Shown: positions 36,613-46,633 of the stretch, in pieces
Position numbering within the stretch: the first letter of the stretch is position 1
Layout: every line of letters starts with the position of its first letter
Assembly: GCF_012933505.1 (NCBI RefSeq)
Contig: NZ_JABBNB010000002.1
Coordinates: 186,001-250,000 of the forward strand
DNA from: Gordonia asplenii
Lineage (GTDB): Bacteria; Actinomycetota; Actinomycetes; Mycobacteriales; Mycobacteriaceae
Direction of reading: 5' to 3'
Length of the DNA: 64,000 nucleotides
Notes under the pieces: generated by a model
What the model saw: the letters and a program-made list of their open reading frames with translations, nothing else
Told to the model about the DNA's origin: nothing
Databases searched by the model: none
Made by a program: the position numbers and the translations under genes

Positions 36613-36957
36613 ATGGACGTCAGATCGGTTGTCGGATCCGACGAGGGGGGAGTATTCGGCGCGGCGAGCCGCCCGGCGCAGGTGCGATCACGATCGGGAG
36701 GAATCGCGGTCACCACCACGCCGGCCGGCTTGCCGACGTCGATCACCTTCGACGACGCTCAACTACGACGCGACCCGGATCGGCTGGCGGCCCAGATCGT
36801 CGCACTGTGCCGACAGGGCACCATGGTCGCCGGGGTGCGGTTGCGAGAAGAGTTGAGCCGCAACGGCTTCGACGCCGACGCACTCGCGGCGTCGGGGTTG
36901 CCGACCCTCGACGATCTGGCGCGCGCCGAACGCGTCGCCGACCTCGCGCAGCGGTAG
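36613..36957 (+). CDS. Hypothetical protein, first gene of the ESX-substrate operon
   Basis: 114 aa from an ATG with a very strong GAGGGGG 5 nt upstream. The C-terminal two-thirds is helical (TSITFDDAQLRRDPDRLAAQ; VAGVRLREELSRNGFDADAL). No signal peptide. I recognise no family. It precedes the YbaB-like gene by 10 nt and is probably part of the same transcript. Confidence 0.7.
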   Translation: MDVRSVVGSDEGGVFGAASRPAQVRSRSGGIAVTTTPAGLPTSITFDDAQLRRDPDRLAAQIVALCRQGTMVAGVRLREELSRNGFDADALAASGLPTLDDLARAERVADLAQR

Positions 36958-36967
36958 GGGCGCCGGC

Positions 36968-37348
36968 ATGGCATGGGCGATGGATGAACTCGAGGCCCGG
37001 GCGCACCGGCAGCTCGAGGCGCTCTACAGCGTGCAGGACGACATCGGCGCGGTTCGCGTCGTCGAGGAGTCCGCGGACGGGCGCGTGCGCGTCGACGTCG
37101 ACGGCGCGGGCGGCCTGGTGGGACTCACCCTGTCGCCGACCGCGGCTCAGCTCGGTGCCGCCGAACTGGCGCGAGTCATCGTCGACACAGCGGCCCGCGG
37201 TGCGCATCGGGCACTCGCGCAGCGCGCGTGCATCACCACCGAATTCCTCACGCGATTCGCCGAACTGACCGCGCCGCCGGGCGACGCGACGACCCGGACG
37301 AGCCGCGAAACACCCTCCGCAACAACCCAATCCGATTCGAGGAGCTGA
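36968..37348 (+). CDS. YbaB/EbfC-like protein of the ESX type
   Basis: 126 aa. An N-terminal helix with acidic/polar residues (MDELEARAHRQLEALYSVQD), then paired strands (GRVRVDVDGAGGLVGLTLSP) typical of the YbaB/EbfC fold, then another helix. ESX-linked YbaB-like proteins occur next to EspC-type genes in mycobacteria. The chromosomal nucleoid protein EbfC is a related but different group. The next gene starts 1 nt after its stop. Confidence 0.7.
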   Translation: MAWAMDELEARAHRQLEALYSVQDDIGAVRVVEESADGRVRVDVDGAGGLVGLTLSPTAAQLGAAELARVIVDTAARGAHRALAQRACITTEFLTRFAELTAPPGDATTRTSRETPSATTQSDSRS

Positions 37349-37349
37349 C

Positions 37350-37655
37350 ATGGACAATCTCACCGTTTCCCCCGATGCACTGGACGGCTTCGCCGCGGCT
37401 TCCGCCTCGACCGCCGCGCTCGTCGCGACCGCGGGCACCGTCAACGCGGCCGCCAACACGACTGCGATGATCGGCGTGTTCGGCCTCATCGGGCAGGAGT
37501 TCCTCGCGGAATTCATCACCGCACAGGCCAACCATCTGTTCTCCGTCGGCTCGCTCGCCGCGGTCCACGCCGGGACCGCGGTCACCGCGGCGGCCGGTGC
37601 CGCCGACTACCGGTCGTCTGACGCGTCCGGGGCGGCCGGCATCGGATCGGTCTGA
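37350..37655 (+). CDS. EspC-like (DUF2580) type VII secretion target
   Basis: 101 aa, all-helical and Ala-rich: NLTVSPDALDGFAAASASTA, then IGVFGLIGQEFLAEFITAQA. This is the helix-turn-helix hairpin layout of EspC/DUF2580 proteins, which are co-secreted with ESX substrates. No signal peptide. Its stop overlaps the next start (ATGA at 37652-37655 region), so the pair is probably coupled. Confidence 0.75.
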   Translation: MDNLTVSPDALDGFAAASASTAALVATAGTVNAAANTTAMIGVFGLIGQEFLAEFITAQANHLFSVGSLAAVHAGTAVTAAAGAADYRSSDASGAAGIGSV

Positions 37656-39034
37656 TGACCGAGTGCCGCACCGCGGTTCCCGCGGACAACCACCTCACCG
37701 TCGGGCAGCTCGTCGACGCGACGCCCCTCGGCAAGATCCTGGACACGCCGGTCGCCGACGTCCTCGCCGGACTGAAGCTACCCGCACTGCCGGCCCTGCC
37801 GCAGTTGCCCGCGCTGCCCGGACTGCCGACCCTTCCCGCGCTGAACTTCGACGTGTTGCTCAAGCCGCTGACCGATCTGCTGAACAGTTTCGGCACCGGC
37901 AATCTGTCGACGGCGGCAATCGACCCCAGCAAGGTGCTCAGCGTGCTGTCGCAGTTGCTGGAGTCGACACTGTCGATGTCGTCGGCGGCATTACGCGCCC
38001 TCGACGGACTGTGGTCGGGTTCGGCGGCGACGTCGGCGACGGCGAAAACCGCGAAGACCGGCGCCGAGACGACTGCTCTGGCCACCCAGGGCAGCGGCAT
38101 GTCGATCGACGTCGGCGCGGCGGCGTCGATCGTCGCGGCCGGTCTCGCGACCCTGCAGGGAATCGTCGTGAAGACCGTCGGTCTCCTCGCATCGACCATC
38201 CCCTTGATCGCCACGCCGATCGGGCAGGGGATGGCGTTGGCGTTCATCACCACCGGAGTGGCCGAGGGGACCGCGGCGGTTGCGGCGACTCGAGCCCAAT
38301 TACTCGGTCCCACAACGCATATGGCGGCCAACGGCACGCCGGTCAAGATCTCCGGTGCGCCGTCGTCGAGCACGACGTCGCCGTTCGCCGTGGCGGCCAA
38401 CGCCCTCGACGCGGTCGGCACGCCGCTCAAGACGATCAGTTCGTCGCTCACTCAGGCGCTGGGCACGGTGACCACGAACACCGCGACCACCGGCGCCCGC
38501 AAGACACCGACCACCACCAACCCCCGCAACGACACGCCGGACACCTCGAAGACGAAGGGCGACAAGACAACCGCCTGCCCCGACGGCAAAACCCCGGCGT
38601 CGACGACGCCCGCCGGACTCGGCGGGGGCGTGGGCGGCGGTGCCGGCGCACTGGGTGGTGTCGCGCCGGGCGTAGCAGCGTCGACGCCGTTGTCGGCGCG
38701 CCCGACGACGGCGACCGTCTCCACCGCGCCGGCATCGTTGACCGCGACCACCGGTGCCGTGACGGCGACGTCGGCGACCACCGCGTCGACGATGCCCGCC
38801 GCGATGGGACCGATGATGGCCGGCGGGCTGCGCACCGCGTCGGGCGGTTCCGTCGCCGGTGCGGTGGCCGACCACCTGATCACTCAGGCCAACGGTGCGC
38901 ATCTGGTGGGTGAGCCGGCCGACGAGACCGGACCGGCCGTGCTCGGCGACGAGCCGCAGGCCCTGGCCGCCGACATCGACCTGAGCCTGATCGACATCGG
39001 CCTCAACCTCGGCGATACGCCGCTGCGGATGTAG
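37655..39034 (+). CDS. Large Ala/Thr-rich ESX-associated protein (EspA/EspB-like organisation)
   Basis: 459 aa, low complexity. An LPALPALPQLPALPGLPTLP stretch is followed by helices (DVLLKPLTDLLNSFG, VLSVLSQLLESTLSM), a hydrophobic stretch around residues 150-210 and a Thr/Ser/Ala/Gly-rich C-terminal half with GLGGGVGGGAGALGG. The organisation resembles ESX substrates of the EspA/EspE/PPE type, but no PPE or PE motif is seen. Coupled to the EspC-like gene; possibly the secretion partner. Family assignment is inference. Confidence 0.65.
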   Translation: MTECRTAVPADNHLTVGQLVDATPLGKILDTPVADVLAGLKLPALPALPQLPALPGLPTLPALNFDVLLKPLTDLLNSFGTGNLSTAAIDPSKVLSVLSQLLESTLSMSSAALRALDGLWSGSAATSATAKTAKTGAETTALATQGSGMSIDVGAAASIVAAGLATLQGIVVKTVGLLASTIPLIATPIGQGMALAFITTGVAEGTAAVAATRAQLLGPTTHMAANGTPVKISGAPSSSTTSPFAVAANALDAVGTPLKTISSSLTQALGTVTTNTATTGARKTPTTTNPRNDTPDTSKTKGDKTTACPDGKTPASTTPAGLGGGVGGGAGALGGVAPGVAASTPLSARPTTATVSTAPASLTATTGAVTATSATTASTMPAAMGPMMAGGLRTASGGSVAGAVADHLITQANGAHLVGEPADETGPAVLGDEPQALAADIDLSLIDIGLNLGDTPLRM

Positions 39035-39091
39035 TGCCGCCGCACAAGACCTGGCCGGGCGCCGCCCGGCCGCGATGAAGGAGGAACACTC

Positions 39092-39403
39092 ATGCCCAAC
39101 GGACTCGATCTCGACGTCACCGCCGGACTTGCCACCACGAAATCCGTGGCAGGCATCGTCGACGAGATGCAGCAGGTCATCCGCTCGATTCAGACGTCGT
39201 CCACCGAGGCGGTGTCGATGTGGAAGGGCCGCGCATCGTCGGCCTTCGACACCACCCAGGCCGACTGGAACTCGTCGGCAACCAAGCTGCAACTCGCGCT
39301 CGACGACATCAAAGCCAAGCTGGCGTCGTCGTTCACGAACTACGGAGACCAGGACGATCAGGGTGCGTCGAGCTTCAGCGGCGTCGGCACCCTCAACATC
39401 TGA
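39092..39403 (+). CDS. WXG100 protein (EsxA/EsxB-like), with export motif
   Basis: 103 aa. Helix 1, then the turn VSMWKGRASSAF with the canonical W-x-G (W44-K-G46), then helix 2 (WNSSATKLQLALDDIKAKLA). The C-terminal tail contains YGDQD, matching the YxxxD/E type VII export motif. Such proteins form antiparallel helical heterodimers and are secreted. A GAAGGAGG Shine-Dalgarno precedes it. Partner gene 29 nt downstream. Confidence 0.92.
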   Translation: MPNGLDLDVTAGLATTKSVAGIVDEMQQVIRSIQTSSTEAVSMWKGRASSAFDTTQADWNSSATKLQLALDDIKAKLASSFTNYGDQDDQGASSFSGVGTLNI

Positions 39404-39432
39404 CCTCATCACCCACCGGAAAGGACACTCCC

Positions 39433-39726
39433 ATGACACTCATCAAATACGACTTCGCGTCGCTGGAACGCCTCACCACCGACCTCGGCAGCCAGTTTCA
39501 GCGGCTGGAGACGCTGGCGTCGGACCTCAAACGGCAGGTCACCGCACTCGGCGACAACTGGCAGTCGGCGCAGGGCGCCACGAGTTACCAAACGGCGCAG
39601 GCGACGTGGGACCGCGTCTTCACCGAGGCGCGTGGCAACCTGACCAGCTTGAAGACCGCGGTCCACAATGCGTCGACGAACATGAGTTCGACCGATCAGG
39701 CAGTGGCCCGCAACTTCTCCGTGTAG
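39433..39726 (+). CDS. WXG100 protein with a variant W-Q-S turn
   Basis: 97 aa helical hairpin: LERLTTDLGSQFQRLETLAS, the turn LGDNWQSAQGAT, then TYQTAQ-like second helix and a short tail. The turn has W43-Q-S45 where WXG100 proteins have W-x-G. I see no clear YxxxD/E motif in the tail, so it is probably carried out as the partner of the protein at 39092. An AAAGGACACTCCC Shine-Dalgarno region precedes it. Last gene of the operon. Confidence 0.88.
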   Translation: MTLIKYDFASLERLTTDLGSQFQRLETLASDLKRQVTALGDNWQSAQGATSYQTAQATWDRVFTEARGNLTSLKTAVHNASTNMSSTDQAVARNFSV

Positions 39727-39739
39727 GGCGCCCGTCGGT

Positions 39740-39782
39740 GCGCGGGATAGGCGTTTCGCCGGTTTCGACGCCTATCCCGCGC
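39740..39782 (+). terminator. Terminator of the ESX-substrate operon
   Basis: GCGCGGGATAGGCGT pairs perfectly with ACGCCTATCCCGCGC (15 bp) over a 13-base loop, starting 14 nt after the last stop. The strongest simple hairpin I found in the window. Confidence 0.75.
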
Positions 39783-39853
39783 CGAGCCGGTGGCCCTCAC
39801 ATAGAGTGAGAGCCGATTTTCGGCGGCGAACAGGCGAGCAGAGGAGACCATTC

Positions 39854-40774
39854 GTGTCGGCAGAGGGATCCAAGAAGGCCATCGTCGCCGCGCTGGCGGC
39901 CAACGCGGGCATCGCCGCGGCCAAGTTCATCGGCTTCGCGATCACCGGGTCGTCGTCGATGCTGGCTGAAGGCGTGCACTCGGTCGCCGACACGTCCAAT
40001 CAGGGCCTGTTGCTGCTGGGGCAGAAGCGTGCCGGTCAGGCAGCAGACAAGCTGCATCCCTTCGGCTACGGGCGGGCCCGGTACTTCTACTCCTTCATCG
40101 TGGCGCTGGTGCTGTTCACGCTGGGGTCGCTGTTCGCGATCTACGAGGGCGTCGAGAAGATCCGGCATCCGCATGAACTGGAATCGCCGATGATCGCCGT
40201 CGGCATCCTGGTGGTGGCGATCTGCCTGGAGGGTTACAGCTTCGCGACGGCGTTTCGGGAGTCGAGGCCGCTCAAGGGCGACGCGTCGTGGTGGCAGTTC
40301 ATCCGCAATTCGCGCAGCCCGGAACTACCGGTCGTGCTGCTCGAGGACAGTGGAGCGCTGGTCGGTCTGGTACTCGCCCTCGGCGGTGTGGGACTCACGG
40401 TCGTCACCGGCGACGCCATCTGGGACGGTATCGGCACCGTCGCGATCGGCGCGTTGCTGGGTGTCATCGCCATTGTCCTGATCGTCGAGATGAAGAGTCT
40501 GCTCATCGGTGAGGGAGCCACCGAGCAGGAGGAGGTGGCGATCGTCGACGCACTCAACGGGGCGCCCGGCGTCGAGCGGGTCATTCATCTCAAGTCGCAG
40601 TACCTGGGGCCGGAGGAGTTGCTCGTCGCCGCGAAGATCGCCATCCCGTCCGGCGCGGGTGCGCGCGACATCGCCTCGGCGATCGACGCCGCCGAGGCGC
40701 GGATCCGTGCGGCCGTTCCGCAGGCGCGGGTGATCTACCTGGAGCCCGACATCGACCGGGGCGTGTCGACGTAG
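39854..40774 (+). CDS. Cation diffusion facilitator family transporter
   Basis: 306 aa from a GTG with GAGGAGACC upstream. TM2 carries AEGVHSVADTSNQ (HxxxD metal site), and a later LLEDSGALVGLVLALG helix carries ExxxA/D residues where the family has a second site. About six TM helices, then a cytoplasmic ferredoxin-like domain (VERVIHLKSQYLGPEELLVA). It exports divalent metals such as Zn2+ by proton antiport; the metal is not determined by sequence. Monocistronic. Confidence 0.9.
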   Translation: MSAEGSKKAIVAALAANAGIAAAKFIGFAITGSSSMLAEGVHSVADTSNQGLLLLGQKRAGQAADKLHPFGYGRARYFYSFIVALVLFTLGSLFAIYEGVEKIRHPHELESPMIAVGILVVAICLEGYSFATAFRESRPLKGDASWWQFIRNSRSPELPVVLLEDSGALVGLVLALGGVGLTVVTGDAIWDGIGTVAIGALLGVIAIVLIVEMKSLLIGEGATEQEEVAIVDALNGAPGVERVIHLKSQYLGPEELLVAAKIAIPSGAGARDIASAIDAAEARIRAAVPQARVIYLEPDIDRGVST

Positions 40775-40815
40775 CGGTGTGTTGCGCTACTGGCGTTGAT
40801 ATCTTGCTCGCACCC

Positions 40816-40851
40816 CGCTGGTCGAGCGAGGCGAAGCCGAGTCGAAACCAC
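40816..40851 (+). repeat. Dispersed repeat, single half-copy
   Basis: GCTGGTCGAGCGAGGCGAAG followed by CCGAGTCGAAACCAC, a half-copy of the family at 46.2 and 56.2 kb, between the metal transporter and permease genes. The rest of the 278-nt gap shows no gene. Confidence 0.7.
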
Positions 40852-41051
40852 TGTGACGCTGCGGGTTTCGTCATTGCCCGGCCGGTGGGGTTTTGACTCG
40901 CTCACCCGCCGGCGCGAGCGACCCGAGTGGGCGGATCATCCGATTCGCCTTCTCGACGCCGAGCCGTTCGCTAGCGTTTGCGGTGGCGCCATCCGCCACA
41001 TGGTGTGGCGCCCGCAGTCCACCCATGCCGATCGCACTTTGGGAGGTTTTG

Positions 41052-42599
41052 ATGTCGAATCCGTTGACCCGCACCAAATCCGTCGAGCAATCGATGGCCG
41101 ACACCGATGAGCCGGGACATAAACTCCGCAAGAGTCTCGGCGCGTGGGACCTCACCGTCTTCGGTGTGTCGGTGGTCATCGGCGCGGGCATTTTCACCAT
41201 CACGGTGTCGACGGCGGGCGACAAGGCGGGACCGGCGATCTCGCTGGCATTCGTGATGGCCGCGGTCGCGTGTGCGCTCGCGGCACTCTGCTACGCCGAG
41301 TTCGCCTCGACGGTTCCGGTGGCCGGATCGGCGTATACCTTCGGCTACGCCACCTTTGGTGAATTCCTCGCCTGGATCCTCGGCTGGGACCTCATCCTCG
41401 AATTCGCGGTCGGCGCGGCCGTCGTCGCGAAGGGCTGGTCGAGTTATCTCGGGAACGTCTTCGGCTTCGAGAACGCGATAGTCAATCTCGGCGGGGGAGT
41501 CACCTTCGACTGGGGTGCGGTGATCATCGTCGCAATCGTCACCACATTGCTCGTGCTGGGCACGAAGATCGCCGCGTGGTTCTCGGCAGCGATCACCGCG
41601 GTCAAGGTGTCGGTGGTCATCATGGTCATCGCCGTCGGCATGTTCTACATCAAGTCGGCCAACTTCACCCCGTACGTGCCGCCCGCCCAGCATGGCGCCG
41701 GCGAAGCGAAATCGATTGAGTCGACACTGTTTTCGCTGATCACCGGCGGTGGTGACAGCAACTACGGCTGGTACGGCGTGCTGGCCGCGGCGTCGATCGT
41801 GTTCTTCGCGTTCATCGGCTTCGACGTCGTCGCGACGACCGCCGAGGAGACACGGTACCCGCGCAAAGACGTGCCGCGCGGAATCCTGGGCTCGCTGGCC
41901 ATCGTGACCGTGCTCTACGTCCTGGTGACGATCGTGGTGACCGGCATGGTCAGCTACAAGCAGTTGCAGACCACCACCAACGCCGACGGCACTCCGAACC
42001 ACAAGAACCTCGCCTACGTCTTCGAGGTCAACCACATCACGTGGGCGGAGAAGATCATCGCCGTCGGCGCGCTCGCCGGTCTGACCACGGTGGTCATGGT
42101 GCTGATGCTCGGCCAGTCGCGGGTACTGTTCGCGATGTGCCGCGACGGTCTGCTGCCGCGCGAATTGGCCAAGACGAGTGACCGGTTCGGTACTCCCGCC
42201 CGGCTCACCATCCTGATCGCGATCGTCGTCGCAGTCGTCGCGGGATTCTTCCCGATCGGCAAGCTGGAGGAGATGGTCAACGTCGGTACGTTGTTCGCGT
42301 TCGTCGTCGTCGCCGGCGGTGTCATGGTCCTCCGTAGAACTCGCCCCGATCTGCCGCGCGGCTTCCGGGTACCCGGCGGCCCGGTCCTTCCGGTACTCGC
42401 GATCCTCGCCTGCTTGTGGCTGATGTTGAACCTCACCGCGCTGACCTGGATTCGATTCGTGGTGTGGATGGTGATCGGCGTCATCGTGTACTTCAGCTAC
42501 GGCATGAGGCATTCGGTCGTCGGCAAACGCGAACGCGGCGAGATGCCGTCGTGGGACGGTGAGCAATCGGCGGCGGTGGGGGCGCCGGAGAAGGAGTAG
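41052..42599 (+). CDS. APC-family amino acid permease (cationic amino acid transporter type)
   Basis: 515 aa, about 12 TM helices. TM1 has the unwound glycine motif [15 protein letters not shown], followed by [20 protein letters not shown] and [20 protein letters not shown], typical of APC transporters. [20 protein letters not shown] is conserved in the CAT subgroup. Substrate likely a basic or broad-range amino acid. The ATG at 41052 has GGGAGG 5 nt upstream; the longer frame is not hydrophobic. Confidence 0.9.
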   Translation: MSNPLTRTKSVEQSMADTDEPGHKLRKSLGAWDLTVFGVSVVIGAGIFTITVSTAGDKAGPAISLAFVMAAVACALAALCYAEFASTVPVAGSAYTFGYATFGEFLAWILGWDLILEFAVGAAVVAKGWSSYLGNVFGFENAIVNLGGGVTFDWGAVIIVAIVTTLLVLGTKIAAWFSAAITAVKVSVVIMVIAVGMFYIKSANFTPYVPPAQHGAGEAKSIESTLFSLITGGGDSNYGWYGVLAAASIVFFAFIGFDVVATTAEETRYPRKDVPRGILGSLAIVTVLYVLVTIVVTGMVSYKQLQTTTNADGTPNHKNLAYVFEVNHITWAEKIIAVGALAGLTTVVMVLMLGQSRVLFAMCRDGLLPRELAKTSDRFGTPARLTILIAIVVAVVAGFFPIGKLEEMVNVGTLFAFVVVAGGVMVLRRTRPDLPRGFRVPGGPVLPVLAILACLWLMLNLTALTWIRFVVWMVIGVIVYFSYGMRHSVVGKRERGEMPSWDGEQSAAVGAPEKE

Positions 42600-42632
42600 C
42601 CGGCCGCCCGATGTGGCCGAAAACGGGTTCGA

Positions 42633-42674
42633 GTGGACGTCGGATAGCCTGAGCAAAGCTAATCGCACGTCCAC
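42633..42674 (+). promoter_or_regulatory. Inverted repeat in the ahcY leader
   Basis: GTGGACGT (42633-42640) pairs with ACGTCCAC (42667-42674), separated by 26 nt, ending 22 nt before the ahcY start. It could be an mRNA leader structure or a protein operator. It does not match a SAH riboswitch fold that I can recognise. Confidence 0.35.
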
Positions 42675-42696
42675 GAACTTCGTTTTAGGGGAATTG

Positions 42697-44178
<1,482 letters not shown>

Positions 44179-44209
44179 TTTTCCGCGAGGATCGAGCGAG
44201 GGTGGTGTC

Positions 44210-44593
44210 GTGGTCGAGATCTTGAGCAGCAGGATGATTCTGCGGCCCGTCGACTACGCCACCACCCTGGCGTTTTACCGAGACACCCTCGGTTTGGCCA
44301 TCAGCCGCGAATATCCCGGCGGCACGGTCTTCTTCGCGGGACAGACCCTGATCGAGGTCGCCGGACACCACGCCGACGACGCCGGGTCCGGGTTCAGCGG
44401 CGCGATCTGGTTGCAGGTGCGCGACGTCGCGGCAGTCGAAGCCGGTGTGCGTGCCGCCGACGTCGAGATCGTGCGTGCCGCGCAGACCGAGCCGTGGGGG
44501 CTCGTCGAAATGTGGATCGCCGATCCCGACGGCGTGCCGATCGTCTTCGTCGAAGTGCCCCCGAATCACCCCCTTCGCCGTGATCTGCGGTGA
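44210..44593 (+). CDS. VOC-superfamily (glyoxalase/bleomycin-resistance) protein
   Basis: 127 aa, one VOC module pair: RPVDYATTLAFYRDTLGLAI, then GTVFFAGQTLIEVAGH and a C-terminal EMWIADPDGVPIVFVEVP. The glutamates of the second betaalphabeta unit (E in FVEVP) and His in AGHH could bind metal. The substrate is unknown. Starts 31 nt after ahcY on the same strand, so cotranscription is possible. Confidence 0.82.
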   Translation: MVEILSSRMILRPVDYATTLAFYRDTLGLAISREYPGGTVFFAGQTLIEVAGHHADDAGSGFSGAIWLQVRDVAAVEAGVRAADVEIVRAAQTEPWGLVEMWIADPDGVPIVFVEVPPNHPLRRDLR

Positions 44594-44626
44594 CGCACCG
44601 GCGACGTCACCCTCGAGAATCGCGCG

Positions 44627-44650
44627 GTCGGTGTGACGGATCACACCGAC
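44627..44650 (+). promoter_or_regulatory. Perfect palindrome upstream of the MFS exporter gene (candidate operator)
   Basis: GTCGGTGTGA and TCACACCGAC are perfect 10-nt arms around CGGA. The TGTGA...TCACA half-sites resemble CRP/GntR-type operators, but the spacer is 4 nt, not the CRP 6. No regulator gene is adjacent. Confidence 0.5.
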
Positions 44651-44668
44651 TCGTGGCAGGGTAGATCG

Positions 44669-46204
44669 GTGACTTCCTCATCTTCGCCGCAACCCGACGC
44701 GACGTCGGAGCCGGCTGGACTCGATGCGCGCGTCCTCAAGATCGCCGGCGTGGTGATCGTCGGTGCGATCATGTCCATCCTCGACATCACCGTCGTCAAT
44801 GTCGCGATCCCGACCTTCGTCGACGAATTCTCCACCAGCCTGACCTTCGCAGCCTGGTCGATGACCGGCTACACGCTCGCGCTGGCCACCGTGATTCCGC
44901 TGACCGGCTGGGCGGCCGACCGATTCGGCACCAAGCGGCTGTACATGCTCGCACTGGTGCTCTTCGTGATCGGGTCGGTGTTGTGCAGCACCGCGTGGAA
45001 CATTCAGTCGCTGATCGGGTTCCGCATCATCCAAGGGCTCGGCGGCGGCATGCTGATGCCGCTCGGCATGACGATCATGACGCAGGCAGCCGGTCCCGAC
45101 CGAGTGGGCCGCGTCATGGCGATCATGGGCGTGCCGATGCTGCTCGGCCCGATCGGCGGCCCGATTCTCGGTGGCTGGCTGATCGAAGACTTCAGCTGGC
45201 ACTGGATCTTCCTGATCAACGTGCCGATCGGTGTCATCGCGCTGACCTTGGCGGCGATCGTGTTCGACGCCGACTCGCCGTCGCCGACGCAATCGTTCGA
45301 CTTCGTCGGGATGCTGCTCGCGTCACCGGGTTTGGCACTGTTCCTCTACGGCGTGTCGTCGATTCCCGGTGAGGGAAAGGTGCTCGCGGTCAAGGTGCTG
45401 GTGCCGGGCATCATCGGCCTGGTGCTGTTGGCGGGGTTCGTGTACCACGCGCTGCGCACCGAACATCCGCTCATCGACCTGCGGCTGTTCAAGAATCGTG
45501 ATCTCACCTTCGCGGTGTTGACGATGTTGTTCTTCGCAATGGCGTTCTTCGGTGCGGCACTGCTGCTGCCGACCTATCTGCAGCAGGTCCGCGGCGAATC
45601 GACGCTCGCGGCCGGCCTCCTCATCGCACCGCAGGGCCTCGGCGCGATGCTGACGATGCCGGTGGCCGGTCGACTCGTCGACAAGATCGGGCCGGGACGC
45701 ATCGTCTTGACGGGTCTCGTCGTGATCTGCGTCGGCCTGGCGTTCTTCACCCAGATCAGCGCGACGACGCCGCTGTGGCACGCCGAGATCGCGCTGTTCA
45801 TCATGGGTCTGGGCATGGGTGCCACGATGATGCCGACGATGACGGCTGCGATGCAGACGCTGACCCATGAGCAGGTCGCCCGCGGCTCGACGTTGATGAA
45901 CATCATCAACCAGACCGGCAGTTCGATCGGTACCGCGACCATCTCGGTGGTCTTGACGACATTGCTGGCCCGCCAGGCGCTGGCTGGCCCGGCGATCGGC
46001 GCGACGATGAAACCGGAGCTGGCGGAGAAGATGCACATCCCGCCGGAGGTGATCCAGAAGGGCCTCGACCAGGCTTCCACCGCGTTCGCGCACACCTGGA
46101 CGGTGTCGCTGTGCCTGGTGATCGTGACCCTGGTCCCGGCGTTCTTCCTGCCCCGGCGGCGCCCGCAGCAGATGGCCGATCTGGGCAGTGCGATGGCCCA
46201 TTAG
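44669..46204 (+). CDS. MFS drug exporter, DHA2 (EmrB/QacA) family
   Basis: 511 aa, about 14 hydrophobic helices. Motif C-like GPIGGPILGGWLIEDFSWHW, motif A-like GWAADRFGTKRLYM, and the DHA2 start SILDITVVNVAIPTF. Likely proton-driven export of drugs or lipophilic compounds. A GTG at 44633 would add 12 residues but lies inside the palindrome 44627-44650; the GTG at 44669 (MTSSSSPQPD) has AGGG at good distance, so I prefer it. Confidence 0.88.
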   Translation: MTSSSSPQPDATSEPAGLDARVLKIAGVVIVGAIMSILDITVVNVAIPTFVDEFSTSLTFAAWSMTGYTLALATVIPLTGWAADRFGTKRLYMLALVLFVIGSVLCSTAWNIQSLIGFRIIQGLGGGMLMPLGMTIMTQAAGPDRVGRVMAIMGVPMLLGPIGGPILGGWLIEDFSWHWIFLINVPIGVIALTLAAIVFDADSPSPTQSFDFVGMLLASPGLALFLYGVSSIPGEGKVLAVKVLVPGIIGLVLLAGFVYHALRTEHPLIDLRLFKNRDLTFAVLTMLFFAMAFFGAALLLPTYLQQVRGESTLAAGLLIAPQGLGAMLTMPVAGRLVDKIGPGRIVLTGLVVICVGLAFFTQISATTPLWHAEIALFIMGLGMGATMMPTMTAAMQTLTHEQVARGSTLMNIINQTGSSIGTATISVVLTTLLARQALAGPAIGATMKPELAEKMHIPPEVIQKGLDQASTAFAHTWTVSLCLVIVTLVPAFFLPRRRPQQMADLGSAMAH

Positions 46205-46209
46205 GAGGC

Positions 46210-46542
46210 TCCGCTGGTTGAGCCGCGACCATTTCGCTGGTTGAGCCGGGCCCGACGAGCGTAGCGAGACGCGCCCCCTCCGCTGGTTGAGCCGGGCCCG
46301 ACGCGCCGTGCTGAGCGAGCGCAGCGAGTCGAAGTAAGCGTAGCGAGACGCGCCCGTGTCGAAACCCTGGCGAGACGAATTACCAACTGCTGCTACGTGT
46401 TTGGTGCGTTGACATCGTCGGCGTGCGTGGTTTCGACACGGGCCTTCGCTAGCGCTTCGGCCCGGCTCAACCAGCGGGGTGGTGGCCTTCGCTAGCGCGT
46501 CGGCCCACCTCAACCAGCGGAGATGGACGCCTCAACCAGCGA
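46210..46542. repeat. Composite palindromic repeat element between the MFS and SMP-30 genes
   Basis: Fills most of a 430-nt gap without genes. Left half: three direct CTGGTTGAGC copies ending in GTGTCGAAACC (46356-46366). Right half: the inverse GGTTTCGACAC (46429-46439), then GGCCCGGCTCAACCAG at 46459-46474 and two more inverted copies. CTGGTTGAGCCGGGCC at 46283-46298 is the 16-nt perfect complement of 46459-46474. The 62 nt between the GTCGAAACC arms resemble those of the two elements at 56 kb. Confidence 0.85.
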
Positions 46543-46633
46543 GGTGGCACCTCCCAGCGCCCGTCCGCGATGAGTTTTCGGCGTCGTCCTGGTCAGACTC
46601 GGTGAGAAGTTTCTTCCCGGTGAGGAGCCGACC

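Noticed and set aside
34671..36746. 691-codon minus-strand frame opposite fadD6
   Set aside because: Shadow of the ligase gene; no recognisable motif.
42600..42696. SAH or SAM riboswitch before ahcY
   Set aside because: Too short and lacking the conserved cores I know; only a simple inverted repeat is visible.
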